Shown here in pieces: positions 46,813 to 55,938 of a stretch of 64,000 nucleotides of DNA. The stretch covers positions 119,501 through 183,500 of the forward strand of contig NZ_AQQZ01000002.1 in assembly GCF_001205715.1 (NCBI RefSeq). The letters are read 5' to 3'. The notes beneath the pieces are model-generated. The model worked only from the letters and a program-made list of their open reading frames with translations, was not told where the DNA came from and ran no database searches. Each line of letters starts with the position of its first letter. The first letter of the stretch is position 1. Both the position numbers and the translations under genes were made by a program. The stretch is from Pseudaestuariivita atlantica (lineage in GTDB: Bacteria > Pseudomonadota > Alphaproteobacteria > Rhodobacterales > Rhodobacteraceae).

Positions 46813-47619
46813 GTGAGTCGAACACACGCCACTGATGACGTGATAGCCGGGCAATCCGGTCGCGGACAGCTTCTGTGTCCGGACGATCCCGCTCCGGTCG
46901 AGGTCTGTCATGCGCGTTCCAAGTCGCCGGTCGTGCTGTTGTGCGAACATGCCGGCCAGGCCATTCCGCAGGCGCTGAACGGGCTGGGCCTGCCGGACGG
47001 TGCCATCGATCAGCACATCGGGTGGGATATCGGGGCAGGGGCGCTGGCCCGCGCGGTGTCTGATCGCCTGCGCTGCCCGCTGATCATCCAGCGCTACAGC
47101 CGGCTGGTGATCGATTGCAACCGCCCGCCGGGGTCGGAGGCCTCGGTGCCCGAGGCAAGCGACGGGGTCCGCGTGCCGGGCAATGCCGGGCTTGGGCCGA
47201 AGGATCTGGCAGAGCGCACGTGCGCGATCTTCAATCCGATGAACGCGGCCATCGACGCCGCGTTCGACGCGCATCCACGGCAGGCGGCCTTTTCGATCCA
47301 TTCCTTCACGCGGCATTTCCAGGGACAGGACCGCCCGTGGGATGCGGGGTTCCTGACGCGGCGCGACCGGCCGACGGCGCGGGTCCTGATGACCTCCATT
47401 TCCCGGAAAGCAGCCGATCTCGAGCTGGCGCTGAACCAGCCCTACCAGATCGAGGATGCCACCGATTGGTTCATCCCCCGCCATGCGGAACCGCGCGGTG
47501 TGCGGCACACGCTGATCGAAGTGCGCAACGATCATCTGCGGGATGAGGCAGGCGTCGCCCATTGGGCCGACCTTCTGGCCGACGCGATTCACGACGCGGT
47601 TGCGGAGGCGCGGCCATGA
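46813..47619 (+). CDS. N-formylglutamate amidohydrolase family protein
   Basis: 268 residues with the FGase pattern: VVLLCEHAGQAIP (Zn-ligand His with Glu), GWDIGAGALARAVSDRL, LIIQRYSRLVIDCNRPP and SIHSFTRHFQG. Hydrolyses N-formylglutamate to glutamate and formate in histidine catabolism; hut genes are absent, so the substrate may be another N-acyl amino acid. Starts with GTG, with GGGGAG at 46802-46807. ATGA overlap with the next gene. Pairs with the RpiR-controlled amide pathway. Confidence 0.85.
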   Translation: MSRTHATDDVIAGQSGRGQLLCPDDPAPVEVCHARSKSPVVLLCEHAGQAIPQALNGLGLPDGAIDQHIGWDIGAGALARAVSDRLRCPLIIQRYSRLVIDCNRPPGSEASVPEASDGVRVPGNAGLGPKDLAERTCAIFNPMNAAIDAAFDAHPRQAAFSIHSFTRHFQGQDRPWDAGFLTRRDRPTARVLMTSISRKAADLELALNQPYQIEDATDWFIPRHAEPRGVRHTLIEVRNDHLRDEAGVAHWADLLADAIHDAVAEARP

Positions 47620-48263
47620 CGGATGCGCTGACCCGCAATCGCGCCCTCGTCCCGGCAGAGGCCGCGCTATTGTTCGTGGATGTCCAGAACTTTGCGGCGC
47701 ATCCCGACGGGGGCGAATTCAAGGACATGCCGCCGGACGTATTCTCGGACACGTACGAATTGTTCTTCGACGAGTTGAAGACCCGCGTGGTCCCCAACAT
47801 GCAGGCCATCCAGTCTGCCTGCCGCGCCGCTGGGGTCGAGGTGATGTATACCACCATCGAAAGCCTCACCCTCGACGGTCGTGACCGGTCGCTCGATTAC
47901 AAGATCACGGGGTTCAACGTGCCCAAGGGGTCATGGGACGGCAAGGTGATCGACCAGATCGCGCCGCAGGGCGACGAGATGGTGTTTCCAAAATCGTCCT
48001 CGTCGGTCTTCATCTCCACCCATATCGATTACGTGCTCCGCAACCTTGGTGTCCGGCAGCTGGTGATATCGGGGCTGATCACGGATCAATGCGTGGAAAG
48101 CGCGATCCGGGATGCGTGTGATCTTGGATACCTTGTCACGCAGGTCACGGATGCCTGCCTGACCTACACCCCCGAACGGCACCTGAATTCGATCGCTGCG
48201 ATCAAGGGCTATTGCCGGCAGGTCACCACCGCCGAACTCGTCGCCGAACTGGGTCAGACATGA
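47616..48263 (+). CDS. Isochorismatase-like cysteine hydrolase
   Basis: 215 residues. Cysteine-hydrolase triad is recognisable: Asp in ALLFVDVQN (about residue 22), Lys in VFPKSSSSVF, and Cys in ITDQCVESAIRDA with the cis-peptide region before it. The family includes N-carbamoylsarcosine, ureidoacrylate and nicotinamide amidohydrolases. In this locus it probably hydrolyses an amide or carbamoyl intermediate. Coupled to the formylglutamate-hydrolase-like gene. Confidence 0.88.
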   Translation: MTDALTRNRALVPAEAALLFVDVQNFAAHPDGGEFKDMPPDVFSDTYELFFDELKTRVVPNMQAIQSACRAAGVEVMYTTIESLTLDGRDRSLDYKITGFNVPKGSWDGKVIDQIAPQGDEMVFPKSSSSVFISTHIDYVLRNLGVRQLVISGLITDQCVESAIRDACDLGYLVTQVTDACLTYTPERHLNSIAAIKGYCRQVTTAELVAELGQT

Positions 48264-48297
48264 CCGGGGCGGGACGGCAGCAAAGGGCGAGGCGCGG

Positions 48298-49008
48298 ATG
48301 CTGGAACTGAACGGCGTCAGCAAGTCCTTCGGTGGCGTGCACGCGGTGCGCGACGTGTCCTTCGTACTTGAGCAGGGCGAGGTGCGCGGGCTGATCGGGC
48401 CGAACGGGGCGGGGAAGTCCACGCTTGTGAACCTGATTTCCGGGCTGCTTGCACCGACCGCTGGAAGCATGACGCTGGATGGCCTGCCGCTGAAGGGCAA
48501 GAGCGCGCATCAGCGTGCGCGGCTGGGTATCGCGCGGACGTTCCAGAACCTGCGCGTCTTTCCCAGCCTCAGCGTCGAGCAGAATATCGACGTCGCCCGG
48601 TACGCCGCGGGTGGCGCGCCGCTGGTCGACGCGGCCATCGCCGAGTTCGGCCTGCGCGACAAGCTGACCGCGCGCGCCAATGCCCTGTCCTATGGCGATC
48701 AGCGGCGGCTTGAAATCGTTCGCGGGCTCGCGCTTGGGCCCAAGGTCCTGATGCTCGACGAACCTGCCGCCGGCATGAACGAGGAAGAAACGGCGGCGCT
48801 GGGCGCGTCGCTCAGATGGGTGCAGCGCGAGGCGGGGTGCGCGCTGTTCGTTATCGACCATGACCTGAAATTCATCATGACCCTGTGCGACCGGATCACC
48901 GTGCTCGACATGGGAGCGGTCATCGCCGAGGGCAGCCCGCAGGAGATCACGCAGAACCCCAAGGTCATCAGCGCCTACCTCGGGGAGGATATCGGCGCAG
49001 AGGCATAA
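48298..49008 (+). CDS. Liv-type ABC importer ATPase (LivG-like)
   Basis: 236 residues. Walker A GPNGAGKST, signature LSYGDQRRLEI, Walker B VLMLDEPAAGMN and the LivG-type NEEETAAL extension. Provides energy for import of amino acids or amides by the branched-chain (HAAT) ABC family. First transport gene of the operon, 34 bases after the hydrolase gene. Confidence 0.9.
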   Translation: MLELNGVSKSFGGVHAVRDVSFVLEQGEVRGLIGPNGAGKSTLVNLISGLLAPTAGSMTLDGLPLKGKSAHQRARLGIARTFQNLRVFPSLSVEQNIDVARYAAGGAPLVDAAIAEFGLRDKLTARANALSYGDQRRLEIVRGLALGPKVLMLDEPAAGMNEEETAALGASLRWVQREAGCALFVIDHDLKFIMTLCDRITVLDMGAVIAEGSPQEITQNPKVISAYLGEDIGAEA

Positions 49009-49038
49009 TCCCGGAAGACGACCAACAAGGAGACGACC

Positions 49039-50190
49039 ATGAAAAAGAGAATTCTCGCAGCCCTGGCCTGCACCGCGCTGGCGACACCGGCACTTGCGCA
49101 AGAGACGATCAAGATCGGCCTCGGCGTTCCGATGACCGGCGACTATGCACCCTATGCCGAATGGCAGGGCGCGCGCTGCATGGCCGAAATGATCAACGCC
49201 GATGGCGGCGTCGACGGCAAGATAATCGAGATCCTCGTGCAGGATTCCGGCGCCGACACGCAGACGGCGATTTCGCTGGCACAGAAGTTCCTCGATGAAG
49301 GCGCGGTGATGCTGGGCACGATCCCGTTTTCCGACACGATGATCCCGGTGGCGCAGATTGCGAAGGGGTATGGCGTGTCGATCTTCCAGCCCCAGTCAAC
49401 GCAGGTCGAAATGCATGCGGGCATCGTCGACAACTTCTTCACCGGCGTCTCGCCCGACCCGTTCACCGCCACGGCCGCCGCCAATTACGCGCTGGAGAAC
49501 GGGGTGAAGGACGTCGTTCTGCTGGCCTCGGACGAAGGCGGCAGCTGGTCGGCCAAGACGCCCCTGTGGTTCGGCGAGGTGATCGAGGCGGGTGGCGGCA
49601 AGGTCCTGACGACGCTGAACTTCAGCTTCGGAACCTCGGACTGGTCCCCGCAGATCGCGGAAATGCGCGCCCTGGGTGAAGAGATCGACGCGGTCTACAT
49701 CTCGTCCATCATGCCGGATGTCGGCGTGCTGGTGCGCCAGTTGCGCAGCGCCGGTATCGACGCGTGGGTCGTGGGGTCAGACGGGTTCGACGACCCGTCG
49801 CTCGATGCCATCGGGACCGACGATCCGTCGATCCTCGACAAGGTGTTCTTCGCCACGCTGGCACCCAGCCAGGACGACAGTGCGGTGGTGAACTTCATGA
49901 AGGCCTGCAAGGAATTGGGCGTTGACGTGCCGGGCCTGTTCCCGGCCACCGGCGCCGATACCGTCAAGGCGGTCGCATGGGCGGTCGGGCAATCGGGCAG
50001 CACCGATCCCGCGACCATCGCCAAGACCATCCGCGAGGCCGACAGCATTCCGGTGCTGACCGTCGACAGCATCTCGTTCAAGGACACCAAGACCTATGCG
50101 CAGCGCACGATCCCGGTGATCGGGTTCAAGGACGGCAAGCGCGTGCTGGTGTCGAACGTCGTGCCCGACAACGTGCCGACGGACTGGTAA
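49039..50190 (+). CDS. Liv-type periplasmic substrate-binding protein
   Basis: 383 residues with a signal peptide (KKRILAALACTALATPALAQ, cleavage near 21) and a periplasmic binding protein type 1 fold (IKIGLGVPMTGDYAPY, PQSTQVEMHAGIV, TGADTVKAVAWAVGQSG). Determines the specificity of the importer; ligand not deducible, but an amino acid or amide fits the neighbouring enzymes. AACAAGGAGACGACC provides a strong ribosome site. Confidence 0.9.
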   Translation: MKKRILAALACTALATPALAQETIKIGLGVPMTGDYAPYAEWQGARCMAEMINADGGVDGKIIEILVQDSGADTQTAISLAQKFLDEGAVMLGTIPFSDTMIPVAQIAKGYGVSIFQPQSTQVEMHAGIVDNFFTGVSPDPFTATAAANYALENGVKDVVLLASDEGGSWSAKTPLWFGEVIEAGGGKVLTTLNFSFGTSDWSPQIAEMRALGEEIDAVYISSIMPDVGVLVRQLRSAGIDAWVVGSDGFDDPSLDAIGTDDPSILDKVFFATLAPSQDDSAVVNFMKACKELGVDVPGLFPATGADTVKAVAWAVGQSGSTDPATIAKTIREADSIPVLTVDSISFKDTKTYAQRTIPVIGFKDGKRVLVSNVVPDNVPTDW

Positions 50191-50231
50191 GAGATCCGGC
50201 GCGGCCCGCTTGGGCCGCGCCCCTTCACGTC

Positions 50232-50936
50232 ATGCTGGATATCCGCGACCTTCACGTCTTTCACGGCCCAATCGAGGCCGTCCACGGCATTTCCCTGAGC
50301 GTGGGCGCGGGGCAATGCGTGGCGCTTCTAGGACCGAACGGCGCGGGCAAGACCTCGACCATTTCCGCGATCTGCGGGGTGGCGCAATCGAGCGGCACCA
50401 TCGCCCTTGAAGGGGCGGACCTGTCGAAGGCATCCGTCGAGGACCGGGTCAGGAGCGGCATCGCCGTCTCCCCGGAAGGACGGCGGATTTTCAGCAATCT
50501 CAGCGTGGAGGCGAACCTGCGCATCGGTGCCGGCGTCCGCCCGGATCGGGAGAACGTCGCCCGCGACATCGCCAACTGGTTCGAAACCTTTCCCATCCTC
50601 GGTGAACGCCGCACCCAGCCGGGCGGGACCCTGTCGGGTGGCGAGCAACAGATGCTTGCGATTGCACGCGCGCTGATGTCGCGGCCCAAGATCCTCTTGC
50701 TGGACGAACCCAGCCTCGGTCTCGCGCCTCGCATCGTCGCGCAGGTGTTCCAGATGATCGACCGGCTGCGATCCGAAGGCATGACGATCCTTTTGGTGGA
50801 ACAGAACGCGCGGCAGGCGCTGAAGATCTCCGACTACGGCTACCTCCTGAATAACGGCCGGATACAGGCCGAAGGCACTCCGGCGGACCTGGGCGGGAGC
50901 AAGGACATGATGGCAAAGCTGACGGGTCTGGGCTGA
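50232..50936 (+). CDS. Liv-type ABC importer ATPase (LivF-like)
   Basis: 234 residues. Walker A GPNGAGKTS, SVSPEGRRIFSNLSVEANL-type LivF segment (IAVSPEGRRIFSNLSVEAN), signature LSGGEQQMLAIARALM, Walker B ILLLDEPSLGLAP and H-loop LLVEQNARQAL. The ATG at 50232 gives the LivF-length protein. Next gene starts two bases after its TGA. Confidence 0.9.
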   Translation: MLDIRDLHVFHGPIEAVHGISLSVGAGQCVALLGPNGAGKTSTISAICGVAQSSGTIALEGADLSKASVEDRVRSGIAVSPEGRRIFSNLSVEANLRIGAGVRPDRENVARDIANWFETFPILGERRTQPGGTLSGGEQQMLAIARALMSRPKILLLDEPSLGLAPRIVAQVFQMIDRLRSEGMTILLVEQNARQALKISDYGYLLNNGRIQAEGTPADLGGSKDMMAKLTGLG

Positions 50937-50937
50937 G

Positions 50938-51834
50938 ATGGAATATGTTGCGCAACAGGTCATCAACGCCCTGTCCTTCGGAGCCGAATACGCCTTGCTC
51001 GCGCTGGGCCTGGCGATTGTCTTCTCGGTCATGGGACTGGTCAATTTCGCCCATGGCGAGGTGATCGCGGTCGGCGGCTATACCATGGTCGCCTTCGCCG
51101 CGCTGGTGACGGCCAACCCGCTGATCATCATCGTCGGCGCCGTGGCGGCGACGGCGATGACCTCGGTCGCACTTGAACGGGTGGCGTTCAGGCCGGTGCG
51201 CTATGCCGATCCGACAACGGGGCTGCTGACCGCCTTCGGGGTTTCCATCGTCCTGCAGAACCTGTTCCTGCTGTTCATCTCGCCGCGCCCGATCGCGGTC
51301 ACGTCGCTTTATTTCCTCGACGCGCCGGTGATGCTGTTCGGCGTGCAGATATCCTCGCTCCAGATCTTTGAATCCGTGACCACCGTCGTGGTGATTGTGG
51401 GGCTGGTACTGTTCCTGCAGAAGACCACCCTTGGTCTTGCGATGCGGGCGGCCTCGCTCGATTTCGAGATGGTGCGCCTGACGGGCATCCGCGCGAACCG
51501 AGTCTTTGCGCTGGCCTTCCTGATCTCCGGCCTGCTGGCCGGACTGGCGAGTGTCTTCATCATGGCGCGGCGCGGGTCGGTCGATCCGCATTTCGGCTTC
51601 AACCCGGTGCTCAAGGCGTTCGTTGCCTGCGTTGTCGGCGGGTTCGGCAGCCTGCCGGGGGCCGTCCTCGGGGGTTTCCTGCTGGGTGCCGTCGAGGTCG
51701 CGATGCTGGTCCTGTTACCGCAGGATTACGGCGGGTTGAAGGATGCGTTCGTGTTCGGGATCATCGCGCTTGTCCTCGTGTGGAGGCCCGACGGAATCCT
51801 CAGCCCGGCGCGGGAAAAGGGGGACAAGCAGTGA
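50938..51834 (+). CDS. Liv-type ABC importer permease (LivH-like)
   Basis: 298 residues with about eight membrane spans. Typical LivH start (QQVINALSFGAEYALLALGL), MGLVNFAHGEVIAVGGYTM and the coupling loop TGIRANRVFALAFLISGLLAG. Forms the translocation channel with LivM. Overlaps livM by GTGA. Confidence 0.92.
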   Translation: MEYVAQQVINALSFGAEYALLALGLAIVFSVMGLVNFAHGEVIAVGGYTMVAFAALVTANPLIIIVGAVAATAMTSVALERVAFRPVRYADPTTGLLTAFGVSIVLQNLFLLFISPRPIAVTSLYFLDAPVMLFGVQISSLQIFESVTTVVVIVGLVLFLQKTTLGLAMRAASLDFEMVRLTGIRANRVFALAFLISGLLAGLASVFIMARRGSVDPHFGFNPVLKAFVACVVGGFGSLPGAVLGGFLLGAVEVAMLVLLPQDYGGLKDAFVFGIIALVLVWRPDGILSPAREKGDKQ

Positions 51835-52853
51835 CCCTCACCCAAAGCCAGAAGCGCGGGTTCTTCGGCGCGTGCATGCTCGCCGCGATCCTGATCGCCA
51901 TTGGCGTCGTGACGACGTTCTTTGCCTCGAACTACCAGTTGCGGCTGGTCTACAGCGCCTTCGTGAACCTGATCGTGGTGCTGGGCCTGCAGGTCTTCAT
52001 GGGCAATTCCCGGCTCACCAACCTCAGCCACAGCGCGTTCATGGGCATCGGCGCCTATGCCGCCGCGATCTGCGTAACCCCCGTGGCGATGAAACAGATC
52101 GCGCTGCCGGATGCACCTTGGGGGCTGAACGCCTTCGCGCTCGACCCCGTGACATCCGCCATCATCGCGCTGATCGTCACGGGCATCGTGTCCCTCGCGG
52201 TGGGCGTCTTCATCGTGCGGATGACGGGCACCGGGGCCACGATCGCAAGCCTCGCCGTCTTGGTGATCGTGCATTCGATCTTCCTCTACCGAACCGACAT
52301 CTTCAAAGGCAACCAGGCGTTCTTCGGCATCCCGCAGGTATTTTCCCTGACCTCCATCGTGATCCTCGCCGTGGTGGTCGTGTTCATCGTGCGCGGCTTT
52401 CGCGAAAGCCCGTGGGGCGTGATGTTGCGCGCCTCGGCGGACGATGAAACCGGGGCGGCGGCGATGGGCGTGAACGTGCGGCGCCTGAGGCTGATCGCAT
52501 GGGTCCTGTCCGGCCTGATCCTTGCTACGGCTGGCATCGCCTATGCCTATTTCCTCGGGACGATCTCGGCGCGGCCGTTCTATTTCAACCATGTCTTCCT
52601 GACGCTCGCGATGCTGATATTCGGCGGCATGCGCACGGTGACCGGCGCGGTGCTGGGCACCTTCGCGATCTCGTTCGGACTTGAAATCGTGCGATGGCTG
52701 GAAACCGGGCCCAAGGTTATCGGGATCAACCTGCCCGAACTGCTTGGTCTGTCCGGCATCATGCTGGGGCTGGTCATCGTCCTGACAATGGCCCTGCGCC
52801 CGGTCGGGGTCATGGGCGACCGGGAAATCGAAGAGGTGTTTTCAAAGCGGTGA
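51831..52853 (+). CDS. Liv-type ABC importer permease (LivM-like)
   Basis: 340 residues with ten membrane spans. Contains GLQVFMGNSRLTNLSHSAFM, the coupling motif GVNVRRLRLIAWVLSG and FGGMRTVTGAVLG. GTG start at 51831 overlapping the livH stop. Completes the five-part importer. The next 100 bases lead into the IS3 element. Confidence 0.92.
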   Translation: MTLTQSQKRGFFGACMLAAILIAIGVVTTFFASNYQLRLVYSAFVNLIVVLGLQVFMGNSRLTNLSHSAFMGIGAYAAAICVTPVAMKQIALPDAPWGLNAFALDPVTSAIIALIVTGIVSLAVGVFIVRMTGTGATIASLAVLVIVHSIFLYRTDIFKGNQAFFGIPQVFSLTSIVILAVVVVFIVRGFRESPWGVMLRASADDETGAAAMGVNVRRLRLIAWVLSGLILATAGIAYAYFLGTISARPFYFNHVFLTLAMLIFGGMRTVTGAVLGTFAISFGLEIVRWLETGPKVIGINLPELLGLSGIMLGLVIVLTMALRPVGVMGDREIEEVFSKR

Positions 52854-53011
52854 GGCAGGCTGCGAGAGGCTTTCCAATCGTCGCGATACCTTCGCCGATC
52901 TACCGCGATGGAACAGGGATGACCGTGGTGATGGTTGGTGCGTGGGGGCGGCTGAGGTGCCCCTAGATTTGTAGACGCTTTGCCGCCTAACTTTGAGGCG
53001 AGTAGGCCGAC

Positions 53012-53287
53012 ATGGGTACAAGCAATTACAGCGATGAGTTCAAGCAGGATGCGGTGCATCAGATCACGGTGCGCGGGTATCCGGTTCGAAAGGTGTCGCA
53101 GCGTTTGGGGGTCAGCACGCATTCGCTTTACGAGTGGATGAAGTTGTTCGGCGATCCTGCGCCGAAAAAGTCGGGGGTGGACCATGAGGCTGAGAACCGG
53201 CGGCTGAAGCGCGAACTGGCCAGGGTGACCGAGGAGCGCGACATCTTAAAAAAGGCAACGGCGTACTTCGCGCGAGGGCCCCAATGA
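53012..53287 (+). CDS. IS3-family transposase OrfA
   Basis: 91 residues. HTH of the IS3 OrfA type (YSDEFKQDAVHQITVRGYPV, RLGVSTHSLYEWMKLFGD) followed by a leucine-zipper-like coiled coil (HEAENRRLKRELARVTEERD). Binds the terminal repeats and fuses to OrfB by frameshift. The frame is intact. Its stop overlaps the orfB ATG. Confidence 0.9.
   Translation: MGTSNYSDEFKQDAVHQITVRGYPVRKVSQRLGVSTHSLYEWMKLFGDPAPKKSGVDHEAENRRLKRELARVTEERDILKKATAYFARGPQ
53248..53254 (+). promoter_or_regulatory. Programmed -1 frameshift site of IS3
   Basis: The heptamer A-AAA-AAG lies in the orfA frame 31 bases before its stop. Slipping back one base enters the orfB frame, as in many IS3 elements. Confidence 0.75.
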
Positions 53288-54290
53288 AGTACGCCTTCAT
53301 CCGGGCGCATCGCGAAGAGTTCGGCGTTCGGGCCATGTGCCGAGTGCTGCGGGTGCATTTCAGCGGCTTCTATGCGTGGCTTAAGGATCCGTTAAGCCAC
53401 CGTGCGCAGGAGGATGCGCGCCAGATAGAGCTGATCCGGCAGGCCTGGGCTGACAGCGGCAAGATCTATGGCTATAGCAAGCTGGCCGACGATTTGCGCG
53501 ACCAAGGCGAACGCATCTAGGAGAACCGGGTGGCCCGGTTGGCGTCGCTGGCCGGGATCACCGCACAGGTGGGCTACAAGCGCCGTCCCGGCCGATATGG
53601 CGGCAAGCCCGCCGTGAGCAGCGGTTCGAGGCATCCGCTCCCGATCAAGTCTGGGTGACCGACATCACCTACATCAAGACCCACGAAGGCTGGATGTTTC
53701 TGTGTGCCGTCATCGACTTGTTCTCGCGACGTGTCGTTGGCTGGTCCGCCCAGTCCCGAATGACCACGGACGTGGTCCTGCAGGCCCTGTTGATGGCCGT
53801 CTGGCGACGCAAGCCGACGGACCGGGTCACGGTGCACTCCGACCAAGGTTCGCGGTTCACCAGCCGGGAGTGGCAGATGTTCCTACCTCAGCACAATCTG
53901 GAACCGAGCATGAGCCGGCGCGGAAACTGCCATGACAATGCCGTTGCAGAAAGCTTCTTCCAGCTCCTGCAGCGGGAGCGCATCCGGCGACGGACATATC
54001 CGACCCGCGACGACGCGCGGCAAGACGTGGTCGAATACATTGAGCTGTTCTACAACACGAAGCGCAAGCCCATGCAGAACGGCCTGGTGGAAAGCTTCAA
54101 CGGGAGGATGCGTGAGGAGTGCCTGAACGAACACCTGTTCCCGACCCTGCGCCACGCCCGCCATTTGATTGCGGCATGGCGCGACGACTACAACCACACC
54201 CGGCCTCATTCCAGCCTCGACGGGCTCACCCCGCGGGAGTATCACCAACGGTCAGAAGAGGACCAAACCCTGAACAGAGCTAACTTATAA
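53284..54290 (+). pseudogene. IS3-family transposase OrfB (rve/DDE), nonsense and frameshift
   Basis: The HTH_21 part (KYAFIRAHREEFGVRAMCRVL) begins at 53284 but an in-frame TAG at 53518 interrupts it. Coding resumes (ENRVARLASLAGITAQVG), then shifts frame between about 53600 and 53643. The integrase core continues to 54290 in the new frame: first Asp in WVTDITYI, second in VHSDQGSRFTS, and Glu in NAVAESFFQ; the DDE triad is therefore present but the protein cannot be made whole. Confidence 0.85.
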
Positions 54291-54316
54291 ACGCGGACTC
54301 TCAAGGGAGCAGGTCA

Positions 54317-54479
54317 ACATGCTTACCCTCCCCATTCTGACCGAGCAACACAACGACTGACTAAAACAATCGAATCCTGAACGCGATGCCCAGTTTGCAC
54401 GATCAGAAATGCAAAACTCCTTGAAAAGGCGCATATTTGTGTGCATGTTAGATATTCGTGGCATTACTTTGAGGAAAGA
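54317..54479 (+). promoter_or_regulatory. AT-rich leader of the island operon, weak promoter candidate
   Basis: 163 bases between the IS right end and the first island gene. CTTGAAA at 54420-54426 could be a -35 element, but no convincing -10 follows (CATGTT at 54444 for 17-base spacing). GAGGAAAG at 54470-54477 is the ribosome site of the first gene. Nothing else is recognisable. Confidence 0.3.
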
Positions 54480-55301
54480 ATGATACGCCATATCCTTGTT
54501 TTATCTATTTCGTTTGCAGCGTTACCATCACTTATTTCGGCTCAAGCCGTTTGCGAGAAGCCATCAATCAGGGATTGCCCCACGCTCTATCAAGAAGAAT
54601 GCACGAACTCAGAATTTGTGAGCAAAATTTCAAACGGAGCCTCTTGTGGTATTTTGAAACTGGGACGCGCCAAGGATAAACCTCTCTGTATGGAATATGT
54701 GAATCGCTGCGAACCAGACAGGCTTACCGAGAATTCTCCGAAAGAAATTGGCGACCTGACTTGCCCGCAATTCCAACGTTATTCTATCGGACCAGACTCA
54801 AAGGGGAATGATCCAACAGAGGTTCGGCTTAATGTCCTCTTCTCACAATGCACCGTGTCAGACTTCAATATCTTTAACAGTGCGGGCAAAGAGCTTGCGA
54901 TTTTTGCAGTAGAGAAAGACCTGGAAGCACTACTACCTGAATACCCTGAAGTAGATTCTTCAGGGTCATCTGTTTGTGACCACACGCTCATCGGCTTCGA
55001 GACGCGCGATAGCCTTGAGGCTGCACAGGCCAAGCTCGACCAGTACATTGCAAACTCTATGTCTTTCCGGGAATGTCGTCAGTACTTTGGAAGACTGGCC
55101 GAGTGCGTCTTTAATCTGGAAGGTCCCAGCACAGCTAATAATGCAGCGACCCAAAACGCGCGCAGCAAGAATTGGGCCGACTACGAAATTTGGCAAGACA
55201 ACCAAGCAAATACTCAAAAAGATTACGAGGCACGGCTTGCAAGGATAACGCGATCCTTCAATGACTTGAATTCACAAAAGGTATTTAGCGGATGTTTCTG
55301 A
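54480..55301 (+). CDS. Secreted Cys-rich protein, first gene of island operon, unknown
   Basis: 273 residues. Signal peptide (IRHILVLSISFAALPSLISA, cleavage near 22) and twelve cysteines in the mature part, an even number compatible with six disulfides. No recognised domain. C-terminal third is helical and charged. Codon and base use are AT-richer than in the chromosome to the left. The ATG of the next gene lies inside its last codons (55292). As the first gene of an eight-gene chain ending in the RyR-domain membrane protein, it is likely a periplasmic or surface component. Confidence 0.7.
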   Translation: MIRHILVLSISFAALPSLISAQAVCEKPSIRDCPTLYQEECTNSEFVSKISNGASCGILKLGRAKDKPLCMEYVNRCEPDRLTENSPKEIGDLTCPQFQRYSIGPDSKGNDPTEVRLNVLFSQCTVSDFNIFNSAGKELAIFAVEKDLEALLPEYPEVDSSGSSVCDHTLIGFETRDSLEAAQAKLDQYIANSMSFRECRQYFGRLAECVFNLEGPSTANNAATQNARSKNWADYEIWQDNQANTQKDYEARLARITRSFNDLNSQKVFSGCF

Positions 55302-55906
55302 CGTTCAAGAAAATCATGACCATAGTGACCGTGGCTGTCATTGCAACCACACCGGTGAACGCACAGGTATCTATTACCGAAGATGATACCTCGAAAAATA
55401 CCCCATTAGGCAACGCGGAATTGCGGCTTCAGATTTTGGAGCGCCTTAGAACTGCCACCGGTCAAGTTGACAGGTATAACAACGATCCAAGCCTCAGTAA
55501 TCTTGAATCGATTGTTGGAGCTATGGAAAAATTTCGCGAAGACGCATTGCCGGGAGGTATATTCAACTCTCGCATTCGGGTTGCCGTTCAACAAGTGCAG
55601 GACCTTTTGATTGAAGTTCAGGATGACCCCGCTTTGAGTGCCGAGCAGAAATCGCGACTCTCCGAGCGATTGGAAACGAGTCTCGTCGAACTTGCGGAAA
55701 CACGCAACTCGATGGATCGGCTCTCGGAACAGTTGCGAGTTGTCCTGCAAGAGCAAGTTCCAGGCATGCGCGCTGAGCAACGCTATTTGTCGGCGATCGA
55801 AGGCGCGGAACAACTGGTCAGCGAGTTCCGCGAACTTGACGCGCTGTTTCAGGAGGCCATCAGGACCTTTGGTGGCTCAACCGATCCCGTAGGAACGGGT
55901 GATTAA
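55292..55906 (+). CDS. Secreted helical (coiled-coil) protein, unknown
   Basis: 204 residues. Signal peptide (FKKIMTIVTVAVIATTPVNA, cleavage near 25) then a long alpha-helical, charged region with heptad-like repeats (about 45-190; SRLSERLETSLVELAETRN). No cysteine in the mature part. Overlaps the upstream gene by ten bases; an internal ATG at 55316 would still leave a signal peptide. Together with the next, similarly built protein it may form a periplasmic fibrous element linked to the TolQ/ExbD-like proteins. Confidence 0.68.
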   Translation: MFLTFKKIMTIVTVAVIATTPVNAQVSITEDDTSKNTPLGNAELRLQILERLRTATGQVDRYNNDPSLSNLESIVGAMEKFREDALPGGIFNSRIRVAVQQVQDLLIEVQDDPALSAEQKSRLSERLETSLVELAETRNSMDRLSEQLRVVLQEQVPGMRAEQRYLSAIEGAEQLVSEFRELDALFQEAIRTFGGSTDPVGTGD

Positions 55907-55938
55907 TTGTCTATTCGAAAACACTGGTGGAGACCAAC

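Larger units (their letters stand above)
52953..54316 (+). mobile_element. IS3-family insertion sequence, decayed
   Basis: About 1364 bases between imperfect terminal inverted repeats: left TGAGGTGCCCCTAG (from 52953) and right end (reverse complement TGACCTGCTCCCTTGAG, ending 54316). Contains orfA and orfB in the -1 phase expected for IS3 family. No flanking target duplication is seen (GGC before, ACA after). orfB carries an amber stop and a frameshift, so it is probably immobile. It separates the GC-rich chromosome from the AT-richer island. Confidence 0.8.

Noticed and set aside
52953-54316. Intact, active IS element with target duplication
   Set aside because: No matching 3-4 base duplication flanks the ends and orfB is doubly disrupted.
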